A stretch of DNA of 64,000 bases from assembly GCF_030253575.1 (NCBI RefSeq), contig NC_080561.1, positions 36,265,564 to 36,329,563 on the forward strand. The letters are read 5' to 3'. Under the pieces are notes generated by a model that saw only the letters and a program-made list of their open reading frames with translations, was not told the DNA's origin and ran no database searches. Shown in pieces: positions 48,454-60,215 of this stretch. This DNA is from Rhododendron vialii. Lineage: Eukaryota > Streptophyta > Magnoliopsida > Ericales > Ericaceae. Made by a program: the position numbers and the translations under genes. The first letter of the stretch is position 1. Each line of letters starts with the position of its first letter.

Positions 48454-49189
48454 TCCTATCTACTCCAAGGTACACTTTTTTCCCTATTAAATGGGCTTAT
48501 ACAGTTACAGTTATACGTGTTGACTTTGTTATGGTCTTGTTGAAAAGGTCTTGTGCTCTGGTTACCTTCTTTTTTTTTCTTTTTTTTTTACACTGGTGAT
48601 TTGCTGGTTTTGGATGTATACGATTGCCTTTTATTTTTCTCCTTGTGTATTTTTGTTGCACCAAGTCCACTGCCATGGTTTACCTTTTGCCAGACCAGAA
48701 ATCAGTTGAAGATTTTTGATATCTTGAACATGAGAAATAAATTAGTTTTTTGATATCTTGAACATGAGAAATAAATTAGTTTCATTTCACAGAAATGTTT
48801 GTGCTGACATTGGATTCAACTCATGCTTACGCTTTTTGAATAATGTATCTGGAAACTCTTCGTAAAGAAAAACCCATGAGAACGTGTGTTTATTGTTTTT
48901 ATGTAGAGTACATGGAAGATGCTTTCAGTTTTGTTATAATAACGAAACTTGGTTACATTACATCATGTAGCTTTTTTTCTTAATGATCTCGTATATTTGC
49001 CGCCAATGGTGCTTGAAAGTCTTAAGAACTTGAGATGTTTATTTTCGCGGCAACATGATTACGTGACATGCTAGGGCATCCCCTTTAAGCAACGCGTTGC
49101 GCCTGCTTTCGGGTGCTTCAAAGGCAAGGGGCGCCACATCGGCGCCCGAATGTGGTGATAAGTGAGCAAGGGTTCTTGCACATGCCTGG
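48454..49189. other. 3' flank of cystatin-like gene 2
   Basis: Duplicate of the flank after gene 1, including CCTATCTACTCCAAGGTACAC and GATATCTTGAACATGAGAAA, the latter duplicated again in tandem here (48714-48780). The similarity fades near 49050. No gene. Confidence 0.6.
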
Positions 49190-49364
49190 ACGAGCGCGCC
49201 CATGACTATAAGATTCGTTTAGCAACTTGGAATATAGGGACTTTAACAGGTAAGACTAGGGAGTTAGTTGACACCATGCTTAGGAGGAGGATTAATATAG
49301 CTTGCCTTCAGAAGACTAAGTGGGTAGGGAGAAAGCTAGAGAGATAGATGGTACAGGATATAAG
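49190..49364 (+). mobile_element. LINE endonuclease fragment (RTE-like)
   Basis: Reads IRLATWNIGTLTGKTRELVD, then RRRINIACLQKTKWVG: the start of an APE-type endonuclease domain as in RTE-clade LINEs and related retroposed genes. The Asn of WNIGTL is present, and the catalytic Glu of the usual LQET reads Lys. A one-base shift after GRK breaks the frame. The fragment is cut at 49364 by the LTR that follows. Confidence 0.8.
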
Positions 49365-51361
49365 TGTGGGCACTCGCCCCAAAATTTTCGATTTTGTCAT
49401 TCTAAAATCGGGTGCGGCCCTCTTTGAAAAGTGCGGCGAAACGCTTCGATTCAGAGTCGCCACTCGGGTTTTAGCGGTGAAATACCCAAGGAACCGAACC
49501 CGAAAACGTTTGCTACGTTCGTTTGATTTTGAAAAAGGCTCGTAGACTGAACCGTCGTCACCTTTGATATCTGAGGTTCGGGAGTTAGGTTACGAGAGGG
49601 GAAGGGTTTTATGGCACCCCTCTTGCCCAATCCGGAGATTGGTCTCTACTCAAGCATTTTTATAAAAACTTATGCATTTTTCTCTCATTGATCATTTTTT
49701 TAGCCAATTAGGGCGGGGGAACAGTTAATGGGGATTTAAAACTATAACAAGTTGCAATTATGTGATAAAATGTTTATGGATGATTTGCTTGCAATAATAA
49801 ACATAGATTGAGAACAAGCACCGAGAGCAGTTTGAGTAAGGTGGAGTATGCTGCTCTGAAGGGATGTGAGCAGGTATCGCACCAGTATGCACCGGCCAGG
49901 CCACTGCATACTAACGCAACCTGCGCACGCCACCTCATCACTGGCGTACTCCACTTACCATGAACTCACAGTCTTTGTTTATAATCCTCTGGGCTCTGGA
50001 ATGGACCAGCGCACACCCAGGACAAACCACGCAGTCAATATATCAGCGGTTAAATAATTACAGACAGATGAAATGGCTTTAAGCCATGAAAATAAACGGA
50101 ACACCCCATAAACAGTGTGGGAACATAAAAGAGGCCAAGACTAAGCTAAGATGTAAGGGCCAGCCACTGGATCTTGGCATAACTGCTGTACGCCAGTCGT
50201 ATGAGACCATACACCAGTTACATTCCTTACCCAGTGCTTGGCTTTGCATCATCTGGGCTTTGGAACATGACCAGAAAGCATCCCAAAGGCCCTCCAAAGC
50301 AAATAAAAGCAAATATTGAATGGTACACCTAAACAGTTCTAGGATACGGAAAGCTGTAAAATTGGTTATTAGCATGCTAAGGTGATGACAGAAGTGTAAG
50401 CAGGTAAAAATGGACGATTAATGATCCCCACGCCAGTGGTGCATATACTGCCATGATTGGCGTACGGCATGATGGTACTGGCGTGCGCCACAGTTCATCT
50501 CACATGATTGTCATATTTTACTAGTTTAAGGTCATAACTAGTATTGATTGCTAGCCTGGACCTTATTGGTTCTCCTCAGGGGTCGAAAACAGAAAGCCAC
50601 ATAAAGGTGGTATACCCTTTTGTGTTGAGGTTTGAAGATGGTTTTGAGCTTTAAGGTTGAAGATGGAGGTTGGATGGTGATTGAATGACAATGGGGTGTA
50701 TGGAAGTGGGCTCCTCTTCTTTCTCTTTCAATGGAGGAGAAGAGATAGAGAGCAAGAGAGGAGAGTAAAAAAAGTTGGACTCTTTAATGTGGTTAACCCT
50801 TTGCAAATGAATGCAAGGGGGGTATTTATAGAGGAGAGAGGGACTGAAGAAGGGCCTTAACCAGTTGGGTTAGGGCTGGTTTGGTTAAGGGGAGAGCCTC
50901 TCATGCATTAAATGCATGGGACTTGGCTTGATGGAGGGTGTAGGAGAGAGGGGGAACGGGCCAGCCGAATGTAATCAGGGACTGTAGCCCACGTCAGGGT
51001 GGCACAAAAGTCTCGTCCATGTGGCTGAATAAAGTTGATTTGACTGGGATTGACTGGCGTGCGCCATGTTTTGACATGCGTGCGCCAGTGATAACTGAGT
51101 CAATGGTCGATGACCGACACGTGGCAGATCACTAGCACACGCCAAGAGAACATTGGCGTAAGTAAGTAGGGTTTTGTTGGGGCCATCTGGCTCGAAGGGT
51201 TTGAGGATGGAATTCGAAAGGGTTTAAATGAGAAATTTTCAAAGCTCAAAGCTCAAGACCTGCCATCGACCTTGGAATGTTCTTGACCTTTAATCATTAT
51301 TGGGGCAACAAAAAGACCGTAAGATAGGTTTATCCGGATAGTTCAGAATATGGTGTCTACA
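49365..51361 (-). repeat. 3' LTR, ~2.0 kb
   Basis: Read on the minus strand it starts TGTAGACACCATATTC (51361 downward) and ends GGGGCGAGTGCCCACA at 49365; both ends have the TG...CA form of plant gypsy LTRs. The bases before it, ATAAG at 49360-49364, would be the target site. Internal ORFs are meaningless. It holds several copies of a CTGGCGYRCGCCAG-like palindrome. The partner LTR is not in the window, so the length is inferred from the end motifs only. Confidence 0.75.
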
Positions 51362-51680
51362 GTAGCTCTCATTTGACGGCACTTGGAGTACCATGGACCT
51401 AGTACAAGTAACGTCAAAGGTTTGATAGACACCCCTCCTCCAGGCTATCTAGAGCAGGAAATACAAGTCAAAGAAGACATGAACTTTAAAGAACATACAT
51501 GATCGATTGAGTTCAGTCAAACAAATCATTTGAGAAAAATCGCCCCTGCTGGGGATGCTATAGACGGACGGGCCGCTGCTTGATCTGCATCGGAAGGGTA
51601 GTACAGGCTACCGTAGGAGGCAAACTTCCCCGGGGGAATGATCCTCTGCAAAAGCATCGACTTTGCTTGGGGAAAGAAGA
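51362..51680 (-). other. Retrotransposon 3' untranslated segment
   Basis: Between the LTR and the minisatellite. On the minus strand AAATGAGAGC stands just before the LTR start and may be the polypurine primer for plus-strand synthesis. No coding sequence recognised. Confidence 0.4.
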
Positions 51681-52086
51681 GGAAATTGGACGGCTGGATC
51701 GTCATTGATTTGAAATTGGACGGATGGATCGTCGTTAATTTGAAATTAGACGGATGAATCGTCGTTGATTTGAAATTGGACGGGTGGACCGTCGTTGATT
51801 TTGAAATTGGACGGATGGACCGTCGTTGATTTGAAATTGAACGGGTGGACCGTCGTTGATTTTTGAAATTGGACGGGTGGACCGTCGTTGATTTGAAATT
51901 GGACGGGTGGACCGTCGTTGATTTTGAAATTGGACGGGTGGACCGTCGTTGATTTTGAAATTGGACGGGTGGACCGTCGTTGATTTGAAATTAGACGGAT
52001 GGATCGTCGTTGATTTGAAATTGAACGGATGGATCGTCGTTTGATTTGAATTTGGATAGATGGATCGCCGTTGATTTGAAATTGGA
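51681..52086. repeat. ~30-bp minisatellite, about 13 units
   Basis: The unit is GAAATTGGACGGGTGGACCG followed by TCGTTGATTT. Lengths vary from 30 to 32 bp through the T run. Two subtypes occur: GGGTGGACC in the middle of the array and GGATGGATC at both edges. Every unit keeps a short imperfect palindrome, ACGG..GGA.CGT. A long minus-strand frame across it is a by-product of unit length. Confidence 0.95.
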
Positions 52087-52440
52087 GCGGGCTCTGCTTT
52101 GGGGGGAGTCCACGTGAACCAATGTGAAGCTGGGCCACCTTGGGCTTCGATTTGGAAATAAATTTGGACTTTAAAAGAGAGTTGGGTCTGAGGCCCAAAC
52201 GATAGTGGCGCACGGCATAATAATTCTGGCGCACGCCAGGAATCTTGGTCAACCCGGCTCAGATCCAGCCTAGACCCGGCCCAGCACGGCCCCCATGTCG
52301 TATAAACTTCTGTATGAGTGCAGTAATCGCCCTCAGTCAGTTTTTGAACTCTGAAATCCTTCCAAAACTGTCAAAACTCTTCAACCTCTCACTCAATCTC
52401 TCTCCATCTTCCTTCAAAATCTACTTACCCACATTACCCA

Positions 52441-55400
52441 TGGCTGAATCCGGTGGTGACGGCGGCAATGGTGGCGACAAGAGCGAGGAATGGCCGAGAG
52501 TGGGTAGAGATGAGGCTGAGGGGTCTCGAATCGATGATCAGACGACGGGCGAACCTTCGTCGAGTGCTGGTGTAGTGGTTGCAGGTAGCGGCGGCGGCGA
52601 TGGTGGCCATGTAGCAGAGGTGGGTGGCGGCGTTGATGGGCGTACGCCAGGAGAGGAAGGGCGTACGCCAGCTGTTTTTGGTACGGGGGGTCCACGAGTT
52701 CGACGATTGGATTCAAGGAGTGGTGTAGAGGGTTTGGTGATCACTGGTTTAGGTTCGGTTGGAGCCGGTGGCAGCGGCAGTGGTGGTGGTGATGATCGAC
52801 CGGGGACACCATCGAGAGACCCGGCGAGGGGTAAGGATCCCGTGGTTGTAGAGGGTATCTCCGAGGAGGCACTCGTAAAGGGGGTTGAGTTTAGGCCTGT
52901 AGTGGGGTCTTCGGCGCATGTACCTGTTACGCGAGGAGACTTTGCTGAGTTTGTGACTGAGGAGGAACTTGGCCGTTTGCTTCGAGAGAACCCCGGGGTG
53001 GTGGCTGCAGTGATAGCAGCGCGAGAGGACCGGCAGAGGCAGATTGAGAGAGCTCAGGAGGAGGAGCGCCTGAGAGCAGAGGCCGAGGGTGCCAGGGCCG
53101 AGGAAGAGGCCTTTGTGCGTGAGACTAAGTCGGTCGAGGAGGTTCAGGGGGAGGTATGGTCCTTTGAGCGCGCAGTGACACTTGCTGAGTCTTTACGGCA
53201 GGCCCCCCGTGCTAGGTTTGTCGCGGACGCGTATGTTTTGCCAGAGCCACACTTGTTCATACCGTCTGGGGTTGAGAGCCTCGCACCTCTGCGGGATAGT
53301 TATGACGCGGAACTCATACTGAGGGATCCACAGACACTTATCTGTGGACTTGGTGAAGGTACATGTTTGGACGTACTTCGATACTCATGTTTTGTCATTG
53401 TAACAGTACGTAGCTTGAACTGGCGTAGCATAGCTTGCAACATACGTAGGTCAAAACCTTGAACTGTAGTTCGACTTAGAAAGTAGAATTTGGATAGTAT
53501 GCCTCGACTTTGAAACTTGAATTGATTGATAAAATACTTGACGTAGCTTAATCGTCTTGCAGAGCACCCATAACTCCGACGAAAACTGTTAAGGCAAAGC
53601 TTGAATCAATCATAAGCTGTCTCGATTGATAACGTAGTCCTTTGAACTTGAATTCGACTAGCTAGATTGCCATGACATGATAAGTGCTAGGATGGCGTGC
53701 CCAATAGTTTAAACCGACCGGATGATAAACAGAATGCCTTTGAAATCGATTGAGAAGTGTACCCTGATGAAAGTAACGCCTCGTAGTCCAAGGCTTAACT
53801 GAAAACTGCATTTGATTTAATTCGACCGATAGCAGAATTGGTTGGAGCAACACGAGCACTGAATGGCTTTGATCGACCTCTGTAATGCTTGTTTCGACCG
53901 TAGAGTTACTTTTGAGATTCTGAATTCGATTGACTATCGGACTTGAGTTGCATTTACTGATGAATATCTTTTGTCGTCAGTCTTTGTATGCAGAGAGGAG
54001 TAGCCATCACTCGGGGTCACGGTGGTCCTGCGAGCTCGCTTGAGTTGTACAGAGGGCTGCCAGAGCAAGTCAGGGCTTTGGTAGACGTTGTAAGGTTCCG
54101 ACTGTTCATTCTCATGTTGACGGCCGCAAAGAGTGACCATGCCCTGCTTACTGCACTGGCTGAGAGGTGGTGGGATTTCTCGAATACCTTCCACTTTCCG
54201 ATCGGGGAGATGACAGTGACTCCGTCAGACTTTGCAGCTCTCATTGGCTTGAGGGTAGGAGGAGAGCCTATCCCGTTTGATTCAGAGATTCACAGAGATA
54301 CCGGGACACTGGAGTGGTTCTTAGGGCAGGCACCGTCGGGCGAAGCAGAGACCATCCATTGCGACCAGTTCAAGCGGTATTTGCAGGGAAGGGCATCGGA
54401 CTCAGAGCAGGAGGCGGAGCAGATGCAGATGGCGATGACCTACTTGTTGTACTTGTTCGGGGCAACATTGTACCCGAACAAACGAGCTACGGTACACCTG
54501 TCTTACTTGCCGGCCCTTCACGACTTACGCACAGCTTCGCGCTTTGACTGGGGAGGAGCAGCTCTGGGAACGTGCTATGGTTTTATGGGGGAGTTCTCGC
54601 GGGGGAAGAAAGCGACTGCCGGTTACTGGAGAGTGTGGGAGGTAAGAAATGAAACTTGCAATTCATTTCCTATTTTCCTTTCTTTTACTTGTCTTTGACT
54701 TGCATATGAACTGTATCTTGATGCCTTGATTGTCTGAACATTTGCAGCTGTGGGCTTACGAAGTGCTGAAGATGTACACACCGGAGAATAAGTGTCCAAA
54801 CTTGAGGATGCTCCCACGTGCTATGATCTGGGGGTCTTTGTACAGTGGTAAGAAGAAATTGAGAGGGAGTCTCCTAGCTTTCAGGTCATATCTTGACGAG
54901 CTGTCAGGTACTTAGGTAAGCAACACGTCAAATCGACCATTCTGCCCTTAGAATTGCTTTAATGCTGTCGCTGATGCACATTTGACTCCGAATCTTTGCA
55001 CTTGTCTCGCAGGTAGAGTGGGACCCATGGAGTAATGCAGAGCCTGAGCCTGAGTACTTGGCGAGGAGCAGAGTGGTGACAGCGAGTCGGGTGCTATTGA
55101 AGTCAGCTTTTAGGTGGCAGTGGTACTTAGGTGACCGGGTGACACGACAGTCACTGGGCTTTCTTGAGTACCAGGTTCCTGGGCCACTTCCACCTCACGC
55201 TTCACATACGGACAGGTATACTCTGAGAGAGCTGCAACGCTTCACTGCTCCGGCTGGCCTTGCTGCTTTCTTGAGGCCTGAGCGTGACTATGCCGTTTAC
55301 CGGAGACAACGCCTGGCGAGGCCACTTGGGGTTTTGGAGCACATTGTCGTGCAGGGCGAGGCGCTGGAGGCCGGCGAGGAGAGGCGGAGCTAGGAGAGCA

Positions 55401-56241
55401 GGGTAGCTTGCTCGAGAGAGAGGAGCGACTACGCCACAACGATGGTCCTTCCCCGACTTTCTTGGACACTAACAGTGCGAGACGCGCAGGGAGAAGAGGC
55501 CATAGTTTGGTTTGAGCCTGCCAGGACAGAGCCTGCAGAGATCATAGGACCGGTACGATACTTTTCATCCCTTGTAGTTTCCTTACTTCACTTTTGGCAT
55601 GTATATCTGGTTTGCGCTCTGATTTTGCCAAAACTGTAACACAGGCCCCGATGGAGTGGGTGCAAGAGGCGGTGCGCTTGATGAAGGCCATGGAGAAAGA
55701 GTTTCACAAGATAGTCGGCGGCGCCTCTTTGCAGTTACACTACCCACTGCCAGCTCCAGCTCTTGCTGTGCAGCCTCAGGTATAATTTCTCATTCTGCTC
55801 TTAGATAGGATTGCTTTCAAAATTTCTTGCACTTAGCATTTCAATATATACAATATGCACAACGGATGCTAAATGATTTGAATGATCATGCAGGGACGCG
55901 CTAGGGCGGCTCCTAGGAGGAAGAGCGTGGGGCCTCCTCCTCAAAAGAAGATAGCACCGAGTTCCTCTCGGCCAGCGGCGAGTGTACAGAGGGGAGTGCA
56001 GATCACTCCAGCTAGCGAGGAGCTCCAGTTCCGCCGAGAATTGAGGAAAAGGCCCGCGGGGAAGAGGCCTGCCGAGGGACCTTCACAAAAGAAGAGAAGA
56101 GAGGAGGAAGAAGAAGAAGAAGAGGAGCAAACATCCCTCAGCAGCGGCTCTGACTCCGCGGACGATCCTAGGTTTCGGATGGACCCGCGAGAGATGGAGG
56201 AGAGCAAGGAGGACGACGACGAGGACTTTTTTGATGACTGA
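52441..56241 (+). pseudogene. Plant mobile domain (PMD) gene, antisense to the retroelement
   Basis: Exons: 52441 to about 53356, 53994-54641, 54748-54907, 55017-55552, 55645-55779, 55894-56241. The first codes a Gly/Ser/Glu-rich head and the phrase LAPLRDSYDAELILRDPQT. The second holds the PMD core: HALLTALAERWWDFSNTFHF, GEMTVTPSDFAALIGL, GLRVGGEPIP. The last ends in a run of Glu and Asp/Glu-rich tail. PMD proteins (MAIL/MAIN relatives) are nuclear plant proteins linked to silencing and genome stability; related domains are carried by gypsy and Mutator elements. Exons 2-6 join in frame if exon 4 starts at 55017. One TAG (55391-55393) interrupts exon 4, after which the frame continues normally. 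The exon 1 to 2 junction is not in phase with the nearest donor (GTACAT at 53357); GTACTT at 53369 would fit. I call it broken, though the damage is slight. Confidence 0.72.
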
Positions 56242-57483
56242 GGGCTATCACTGAGTCTCGGTTTACTTTGCTGTCCTCTTGACATTTTGAGATAGTAGAT
56301 ACTTGACTTTTGGTATAGGGCATGTGTGCCTTGACTTTTGGGCGAGTGTGCCTTGATATTTTTTTAATTCTGCCTGGGCTGTTGTGCTGCTTTGATACAT
56401 TTCTGCCTTTGCTTTTTGAATAGTAGTATATAATTTTTGCGTTTTTTGTTTATTGACTTCCCTTGCTTTGATGAGATTTGGTAAAAGAAAAGAACAAACT
56501 ATCCACTAATATCTAACATGCATTAATGAATATTCTGAATCGACAAAAGACACTTGCATATGTACACAATCGACTTAGCTCAAAGAAAGAGGGACAGAGA
56601 AATTTTAGGATACGACATATATCCCAGACACACGGAGGATACGAGAAATTTGGGCATTAGTAGGCCAAAATTCGACATTCTTCTAAGCGAAGGAAACTGA
56701 TCCTTTGAAAAGACAACATAGGTGCATAACGACTTGTATGAACTACCAAAGCTGGTACAATTGTCCCGGTATGAAGAAAATACCGAAAAAAGCTAAAAAT
56801 GCCACAAAAACGGACATAAGACGCAAAAAATGACTCGATATGGTCCCGGACTGAAATCGACACCCCTGCATAGTCACATAAGTCCTATGTGACATGTACG
56901 ACATGATAAGATTTGGCGAAAGCCCCTGAAACGAGATTTGACCTCCCGTATTCTTAATTTGAGCTTGAAACGGGCCGTCGAGGGTCCGAAATCTTCATCG
57001 GGCGTGGCTTTTGAAATCCAACGCTTTGCTACAGTCCCAAATGACATTTATGACCTGTAGGAATCAACAATTGGCCAAAGCAAGCCCCGGAATTGAAAAC
57101 GACCATGCGGAGGCAGTAGCTGTTGCAAACTGGTTTCTGGTGAACTTTACTGGCATACGCCATGGATTTGGCCCCGTACGCCAGTAAGTGGAGGACACGT
57201 ATACGCCAGTTAGAAACTGGTGTATGCCAGGTTTCTGAGGGCCAGATCCACTTGACTGACTAACTGTCATTTTTCAGGGGCACTTTGTTTTTATCTTCAC
57301 ACGGTTTGAACACGGTTTCTAAGCTCTCAGAAGGCAGAGTCCTTTGCTGTGGTGTAGTTTGGAGGCTAGTATATTGTCCAAATGAATCATAGGAAATGAA
57401 AAGAATGGCCAAGGCCTATAAAGTTGGGATGCATGCATTGTGACCTTCACGGCTCCATTGCTTTTCCTTTTCTTCAGCATATT
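56242..57483. other. Non-coding retroelement segment
   Basis: No coding sequence recognised. At 57150-57235 four copies or half-copies of the CTGGCGYRCGCCAG-type palindrome are clustered. Confidence 0.5.
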
Positions 57484-57498
57484 CTGGCATTTCCCATG

Positions 57499-58691
57499 GA
57501 TAACTCCCTCCCAACTTTACTTAGGCCCTGGTTGGTGCAATTTTTAAGCGTTGACTGGCTCAATTTCAAATATCACGGTCTTGCTTTGTTCCGTTTTCTT
57601 CGACACGTGCCTCTCCGCCCAGCGCTTCTACGGGCTGCCTTCAGATTTTGAGACCCTGACGTCCATGTCTTTCGCTTTGGCAATGACGAGATGTGCCCGA
57701 CCGTTGAGAAATTTCAAGCATACCTCCGAACCTACTCGTCCCCTACACTTGTTCCACCTTATTAAGTGAGCATGTCCAAACTGTTAGCCAGCTCGCTCAA
57801 CATCTCTCGGGGTTTGGCGAACACTATCCTTGAGGGTGGCCAAACGAACATCATGCGGTTGATTGAGATGTACAGTCCAGACGGCAATTTGGATAGCGAC
57901 GAAGCTCAAGCCCGCCGTCGCTTTGCCTTAGTAATCTGTCTGCTTGCCGCCTACCTACTCATTCCTGCCCACGGGCAGGTCAGCCCCTGGCTGAGACACT
58001 CTTGGGTTTGGATCTGGTATACACGGGCCAGTCAGCTGTATTCAGCGGGAGCCCAGCTTTTACTTCAGGTAAACTCACTCAGCTCACCTTTTTCTGGCTT
58101 TTCACACATTCTTGTTTTACCTCGACGCTCAGCTTAGGCTACTCTCTAGCTCCTTACTTGTCTTTTCGCTCAAGCTTTGTTTGACTTTTTACTTGTCTTT
58201 TCGCTCATGCAGCTATGGTTGTCAGACAAACTGAATCTACTGCACCCACCGGTGGCGGGCTGAAATCTTTTTCCAAAGAAGATTCATCAAAGGGAGATGC
58301 GGTACCCCGACATGGATGTAGAAGGTTGGTACGAATTCATGCAGCAAATGCAGCCTGACGAGGTCGTCTGGAGGTGCTCCTAGCTGGACCTCCCGGATAT
58401 GGCTATTCACTCCGATGGATTCGATAGGATGGTGATTGCAGGACTGTCAAGCTTTACTTTCTATATTCCCGGCCGTATCCTTCGCCAACTGGGCGCTTCT
58501 CAGGAGAATCACCGCATCAGTATTGGGGACTTCCGTGTCCCGAATTTTAATGCCCAAACACTTAACGGTTTACCAGAGGCGTTGGGGCCTTAGAGCCTTT
58601 CAGGCTGAGATGCCAAATTTTGCCACAAGGCTAAGGAATCGCTACGGACAGTGGTTGAGAGCGGATGTAAACGCAAGGGAAAACATTAACT
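57499..58691 (+). pseudogene. Decayed second antisense ORF (DUF7745-like)
   Basis: Pieces in different frames: FRFGNDEMCPTVEKFQAYL (about 57675-57735), then LEGGQTNIMRLIEMYSPDGN and RRRFALVICLLAAYLLIPAHG (57815-57980), ETLLGLDLVYTGQSAVFSGS (about 57990-58050), DMAIHSDGFDRMVIAGL (about 58396) and YQRRWGLRAFQAEMPNFATR (58565-58630). The FRFG.EMCPT.EEF-type wording resembles a domain of unknown function common in plant gypsy extra ORFs. A TGA precedes DPDVHVFRFG, TAG and TAA codons follow, and at least one frameshift and one deletion occur near 57985. Same strand as the PMD gene, opposite to pol. Confidence 0.5.
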
Positions 58692-59229
58692 GACTCCGGG
58701 CCACTTTGCTATGCTTAGAATAAACTGTGAGCCGTTAGGCTTCTTAAGCATTTTGTTCTGTTTTTCATGCTTTAACTGTTTTAAGGCTTTAATGCTCAGC
58801 TCATGTATCAAAAGTAGTAATTTGTAATAAAGTCGAAAGACGATGGGTTTCCCCTTTTCTGATCTTCTTCAATGCGGCTTTGACTTGTGCTCGACCTTCT
58901 CAAACTGCGACGTGGACCCGAAAATGTCAACCCTGGATCAAACTTTTGATAGAATATGACCAAATCTCAAGGTGAGATTGCCTACGTATCCCTTTTCAAG
59001 GAATCAGGTCAGAACGTAGTTCAGGCAAAGGTTCACTCGTGTATTTTACCTCTCATTTTACGCTCTAACTTTTGCCTAGAACCGCCTTTTCAGGTTTTCG
59101 GCCTAGCGAGCTTTTGACTTTCGCCTATTTATTTTTGCCTAGAACTGCCTCCTTAGGTTTTCGGTCTAGCAGGCTGCTTTAATTTTTGCTTGGAATCGCT
59201 CACCCTTGTGGTTTTCGACCCAACAAGCA
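58692..59229 (-). other. Region between pol and the antisense ORFs, with a 3-copy repeat
   Basis: Units of about 60 bp at 59040-59225 share TTTGCCTAGAAC(C/T)GCC or its variant and AGGTTTTCGG(C/T)CTAGC. AATAAAG at 58827 on the plus strand may end the antisense transcript. No coding sequence beyond the integrase end. Confidence 0.5.
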
Positions 59230-60086
59230 TCTCTCACCCTTGAGTTGATCCAGGTTGAACAGGGTGTTGAATTCGTTACCGTTGAGGTTGATGAGCTTAG
59301 CAGCACCCCCGGATAGGATGGTCTTGATGATGTAAGGCCCGGATCGCTTCGGCCAGAACTTCCCGCGGGGATCGAATACTGGGGCGCAGATTTCTTTTGT
59401 TACCATGTCTCATTCGACTAAACCTCTGGATTTCACCTTTTTGTTGAACGCGCGAGCGATTCAACGTTGATACCCTTGAACATGATACAAGGCTCGGAGC
59501 CTTCTTTCATCAAATAACATCAGTTCGACAAACCTCCCGCTTAACCATTCAGATTCCTCAAGACCACTTTCAACCGTGATTCTCAGTGACGGGACCTCAA
59601 GCTCGATGGGAAGCACTGCCTCTATCCCATAGACCAAGGAGAAAGGAGTCGCACCAGTTGAAGTGCGGATAGATGTTCAATATCCCAAAGGGCGAGAGGC
59701 AGCTGCTCATGCCAATCCCTTGCGGACTCGGCAGTTTTCTTGATGATCATCTCAACATTCTTGTTTGCGGCCTCGACCGCTCCATTTGTTTGTGGGCGAT
59801 ATGTCGTCGAATGATGGATCTCGATGCCGAATTCCTCAAAGAGCTCTGTAACTCTTCCTTTGAAATGACTTCCGTTATCCGATACAAATGCCTGAGGAAC
59901 ACCGTACCGATAGATGATGTTCTTTCGAATGAATTGAGCAATCTGAACTGCTGTCCGGGTCTTGTAGGATTCAGCCTCGACCCATTTGGTGAATTAGTCT
60001 ATCGCCACCAGTATGAACTTATGGCCGTTTGAAGCAGACGGCCTGATCATCCCAATAACATCGATACCCCAGACAGAGAAAGGCCA
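59230..60086 (-). pseudogene. Gypsy integrase, broken
   Basis: From WPFSVWGIDVIG (just above 60050) through QAFVSDNGSHFKGRV and TYRPQTNGAVEAANKN to the C-terminal SGPYIIKTILSGGAAKL and FNLDQLKG (59406-59240). All three catalytic acids of the DDE triad are present (D of GIDVIG, D of SDNGS, E of GAVEAAN). Damage: TAA at 59994-59996 (complement), a frameshift near 59690 after LPLALWD, and further stops near 59462 and 59417. The zinc-binding N-terminal part is seen above 60087, out of phase. Confidence 0.85.
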
Positions 60087-60215
60087 CGGTGAAGTCATGC
60101 CATACAATTATACGGAGGGACATGTTGCAGGTTCGCATGGATTTGACATTTGTAACAGCGCCGTACGCAATCGATGCATTACAATTCCATCGATACCCCA
60201 GACAGAGAAAGGCCA
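60087..60215 (-). pseudogene. Patchwork junction between RT and integrase
   Basis: Reading down from 60215: the RT phrase MPFGL runs straight into a copy of the integrase phrase TGGCCTTTCTCTGTCTGGGG (complement, about 60190-60212), which after GTATCGATG switches to the integrase zinc-finger region (CIDCVRRCYKCQIHANLQHV) and then reaches the same TGGCCTTTCTCTG text again at its proper place (60060-60086). Everything from RT after MPFGL through RNase H is gone. Confidence 0.75.

Noticed and set aside
51746..52252. 168-codon minus-strand frame
   Set aside because: It is the minisatellite read through; many units are multiples of three, which keeps the frame open.
52414..52744. Proline-rich minus-strand frames
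   Set aside because: Complement of the GC-rich Gly/Ser head of PMD exon 1.
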